Positions 50,003 through 51,803 of a stretch of 51,803 nucleotides of DNA are shown one piece after another. Under the pieces are notes generated by a model that was not told the DNA's origin, searched no databases, and worked only from the letters and a program-made list of their open reading frames with translations. The stretch is taken from the NCBI GenBank assembly GCA_937889515.1, contig CALAOV010000313.1:1-51803 (forward strand), written 5' to 3'. The stretch comes from an uncultured Myxococcales bacterium (GTDB lineage Bacteria > Myxococcota_A > Polyangia > Fen-1088). How positions within the stretch are numbered: the first letter of the stretch is position 1; each line of letters opens with the position of its first letter. Both the position numbers and the translations under genes were made by a program.

Positions 50003-50977
50003 ATGAGGCGATACGTGCATCTGGCGCTGTTGGAATTGGCAGTTGGGCTTACGAGCGCGTGCGGGTCGGTGACCGGCACGAGTGACGGGGGCACAGGCGG
50101 AACCGGCGCCGGTGGACACGGCGGCAGTCCGGCTGGGAGCGGCGGCAGCAGCAGCGGCGGACAAGGTGGTCACGCGACGGGAGGCAGCGGCGGAGTCACC
50201 GGCAGCGGCGGAACTACGGGCGACGGTGGAACGACCGGCACCGGTGGAAGCAGCACGGGTGGCCACGGCGGTGGAACGGGTGGCAGCGGTGCCACGGGCG
50301 GATCGGGTGGCGGTGCCGGCGGCGGCGGTGGAAAAGGTGGGACCGGCGGCAAAGGGGGCAGCTCGGGAACGGGTGGTGGCGCGGGAGCCGGCGGTGCCGG
50401 CGCGTCGAGCGGACATCTCTGCGGTCCCGACACTACCTGCACGAAATGTACGACCGGCGCGTGCTGCGGCACCGGCTGTTGCGCGTCGGGTGAGTGGTGC
50501 GACACGAGCGGAGCGACGCCGACGTGTCGATGCTACGTGGGCGCGGCCTGCGGTACCGGTGAATACTGCTCCTCTCCGGTCGGTGGTGGTCCCATTTGCG
50601 GCGTACGCTGCTGCGGGGGCGACGCGGGAACGTGCCCGGTCTCGCGCCGGATGTACAAGCGGGACATCGAACGGCTCGACGACGATGCGCTCGGCCGGAT
50701 CTACGACGAGCTCCGAAAGATCCAGCTCACGACCTACCAGTACAAGAGCGATCCTGCTACGTCGCCCCGCAGGCTCGGGTTCATCATCGACGACACGAAG
50801 ACGCCGTATCCGATCAATGCCGATGGGACGTCCGTGAACCTGTACGGCTACGTGAGCATGGCGGTGGCGGCGATCCAGACGCAGAGCCGAGAGATCGAGG
50901 CGCTTCGCGCGGAAGTCGCTCAGCTGCGGCGCGAGCACTCGAAGCGCCGCCCAGCTCCCGCCCGAGAGGGGCGATGA
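50003..50977 (+). CDS. Gly-rich lipoprotein with C-terminal S74-type intramolecular chaperone domain
   Basis: About 324 residues. The lipobox is LTSAC. A linker of about 110 residues of GGTGG-type repeats is followed by a Cys-rich module (about 133-205: CGPDTTCTKC, ACCGTGCC, GEYCSS). The last 105 residues, from SRRMYKRDIERLDDD through GFIIDD to YVSMAVAAIQTQSREIEAL and a coiled-coil end, match the chaperone-of-endosialidase (peptidase S74) domain of phage tail fibres. The Ser and the Lys five residues later, which form the self-cleaving pair in phage proteins, are present (S-R-R-M-Y-K). It may trimerise a surface fibre. Start ATG at 50003 follows GAGGTGG. Confidence 0.75.
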   Translation: MRRYVHLALLELAVGLTSACGSVTGTSDGGTGGTGAGGHGGSPAGSGGSSSGGQGGHATGGSGGVTGSGGTTGDGGTTGTGGSSTGGHGGGTGGSGATGGSGGGAGGGGGKGGTGGKGGSSGTGGGAGAGGAGASSGHLCGPDTTCTKCTTGACCGTGCCASGEWCDTSGATPTCRCYVGAACGTGEYCSSPVGGGPICGVRCCGGDAGTCPVSRRMYKRDIERLDDDALGRIYDELRKIQLTTYQYKSDPATSPRRLGFIIDDTKTPYPINADGTSVNLYGYVSMAVAAIQTQSREIEALRAEVAQLRREHSKRRPAPAREGR

Positions 50978-51031
50978 AGCGGGGCGAGACAAAGACCGTT
51001 CGGGGGAGGCGCCCAAGCGAGGGAGCGCGAA

Positions 51032-51604
51032 ATGAATCGTCCGTCCAGCTTGATGATGGTCGTTGTCGCTCTCGCGATCGGTCTGTCGTGCAATGGGAGC
51101 AGCAGCAGCACCGACGGAGGCGGCGGGTCGACCGGAGGTACCGGCGGCCATACCAGCGGAACTGGTGGCGCGACCGGTGGCACGGGTGGGCACGGCACGG
51201 GCGGCCAGGGTGGCATCGACAACCTTTGTCTCTCGGAGGGACAGGGCTGCGGGACGCCCGGCCCCATGTGCTGCGGCGGGCTCATGTGCTGCTACGGCAG
51301 CAACGGCCAGGCCTCCTGCGTGGCCGGGAGCTGCACCGGTTCCCAGGGCGGACACGGAGGCGGCGCCGCGGGAGGTGGGGGTGGCTCGGGTGCTACCGGA
51401 GGTGCGGGTGGAGGGGGCGGAGCACAGGCTTGCCTCCCCAACGGCTCGCCGTGCTCCACCGGCGGCCAGTGCTGCTCCTTCATCTGCGCCGGCGGTTGCA
51501 CGATGGCGGTCAGCGATCGCAACATGAAGCGCGACTTTGCCCCGGTAAACGATGACCAGGTCCTGAAGGCTGTCGACGCTCTTCCGATCACCAGCTGGAG
51601 GTGA
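51032..51604 (+). CDS. Second Gly-rich lipoprotein with S74-type domain, truncated
   Basis: The protein has 190 residues. The lipobox is AIGLSC, followed by Gly-rich linkers on both sides of a Cys-rich module (CGTPGPMCCGGLMCCYG) and a second one (CSTGGQCCSFICAGGC). The end reads AVSDRNMKRDFAPVND to LPITSW, the first 30 residues of an S74-type domain, with the Ser-Lys pair spaced as in phage proteins. It then stops at TGA (51602), where the domain normally continues for about 70 more residues. Downstream sequence does not restore homology in any frame seen here. It starts 54 bases after the first lipoprotein gene and is its paralogue. Confidence 0.7.
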   Translation: MNRPSSLMMVVVALAIGLSCNGSSSSTDGGGGSTGGTGGHTSGTGGATGGTGGHGTGGQGGIDNLCLSEGQGCGTPGPMCCGGLMCCYGSNGQASCVAGSCTGSQGGHGGGAAGGGGGSGATGGAGGGGGAQACLPNGSPCSTGGQCCSFICAGGCTMAVSDRNMKRDFAPVNDDQVLKAVDALPITSWR

Positions 51605-51671
51605 ACGAGATCGTCGGGATGGGCGCCGTGACCTCGTCATCTTCAGGGTGAAGACATCCGGCGCATGGCTG

Positions 51672-51690
51672 CTCGGACGAGTGCTCCGAG
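51672..51690 (+). terminator. Hairpin after the lipoprotein pair
   Basis: ctcgga-cgagtgc-tccgag is a perfect 6-bp stem with a 7-base loop, about 70 bases after the last stop. No T-run follows, so termination is uncertain. Confidence 0.3.
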
Positions 51691-51723
51691 GTAACCGTGT
51701 GAAGACGAAAAATGGGCGTTTCT

Positions 51724-51797
51724 GCCCGTAACGGCCGTGTGAAATCAGCGACTTGACCGCGCTGGATCGCAACCTGGACGTCCAGGCCGTTACGGGC
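51724..51797. repeat. 13-bp inverted repeat with an internal 14-bp palindrome
   Basis: gcccgtaacggcc (51724-51736) and ggccgttacgggc (51785-51797) are exact inverted copies 48 bases apart. A perfect 14-bp palindrome, cctggacgtccagg (51773-51786), lies inside next to the right arm, sharing two bases. The whole 74-base unit could fold into one long hairpin or mark the ends of a small mobile or repeated element. No gene overlaps it. It continues to within six bases of the window edge, so its full extent is unknown. Confidence 0.7.
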
Positions 51798-51803
51798 GGG
51801 TGG

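Noticed and set aside
50003-51604. Prophage remnant
   Set aside because: Only the chaperone domain is phage-like. Both genes begin with lipoprotein signals and Gly-rich linkers like their neighbours, and no other phage genes are present.
51724-51797. Integron attC site
   Set aside because: The arms do not fit the RYYYAAC / GTTRRRY core sites (G at a Y position), and no integrase or cassette array is seen.

Overview
The window is a high-GC chromosomal segment. It most resembles a soil-type Myxococcota (Polyangia-like) genome. The reasons are the many lipoproteins that carry long Gly/Ser/Thr linkers after the lipobox, a Hanks-type kinase with an HxDVS catalytic loop, an AgmX/PglI-type C-terminal domain, a WS/DGAT, and frequent GTG/TTG starts. 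This placement is inference. No rRNA, tRNA, CRISPR array, transposase or integrase was seen.

Positions 1-290 hold two broken genes lying back to back: a guaA fragment and a GT61 fragment. Positions 314-18723 form an exopolysaccharide (EPS) locus built as two divergent arms around 7.4 kb. The minus arm holds a membrane acyltransferase, a remnant that looks like an MBOAT start, a one-module NRPS (A-PCP-TE, predicted glycine), a GT-C membrane glycosyltransferase and a GT2-GtrA protein. The plus arm holds galE, a hexapeptide acetyltransferase and a GT2 (all overlapping), then a Ser/Thr kinase, an FHA domain fused to a Wzz-like co-polymerase, a short OPX lipoprotein, an outer-membrane beta-barrel, an unknown membrane protein, a WcaJ-type priming transferase and a ricin-lectin lipoprotein. 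Together these could prime, build, decorate and export a polysaccharide. The kinase plus FHA-Wzz pair suggests control by Ser/Thr phosphorylation in place of the usual tyrosine kinase.

From 18.7 to 22.7 kb lie a TPR/M48 metalloprotease coupled to a truncated CHAT protease, a broken AHSA1 gene and a conserved hypothetical gene. From 22.7 to 47.5 kb secreted glycoside hydrolases (GH53, GH30, two GH54-type, GH44), all Gly-rich or Cys-rich lipoproteins, alternate with ordinary metabolic and regulatory genes. These include a P450, a CheY-like regulator, WS/DGAT with an alpha/beta hydrolase, an ArsR-SRPBCC-DoxX operon, DUF1801 with a LigD polymerase domain, and an AgmX/PglI-type protein. The hydrolases suggest breakdown of plant arabinogalactan, arabinan and xyloglucan or cellulose at the cell surface.

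From 47.5 kb to the end lie an NAD(P)-binding protein, a gutted NtrC-type regulator, a membrane protein, and two tandem lipoproteins that end in an intramolecular-chaperone (S74-type) domain, the second cut short. The last 200 bases hold a long inverted repeat.

Five places (about 63, 21715, 31045, 41337 and 48945) show the same structure: a gene fragment on the minus strand that has lost its 5' part, abutting a plus-strand segment. In four of the five, the plus-strand segment is also a gene fragment or fragment-like reading frame that has lost its 5' part. These are either repeated deletion scars or assembly joins.
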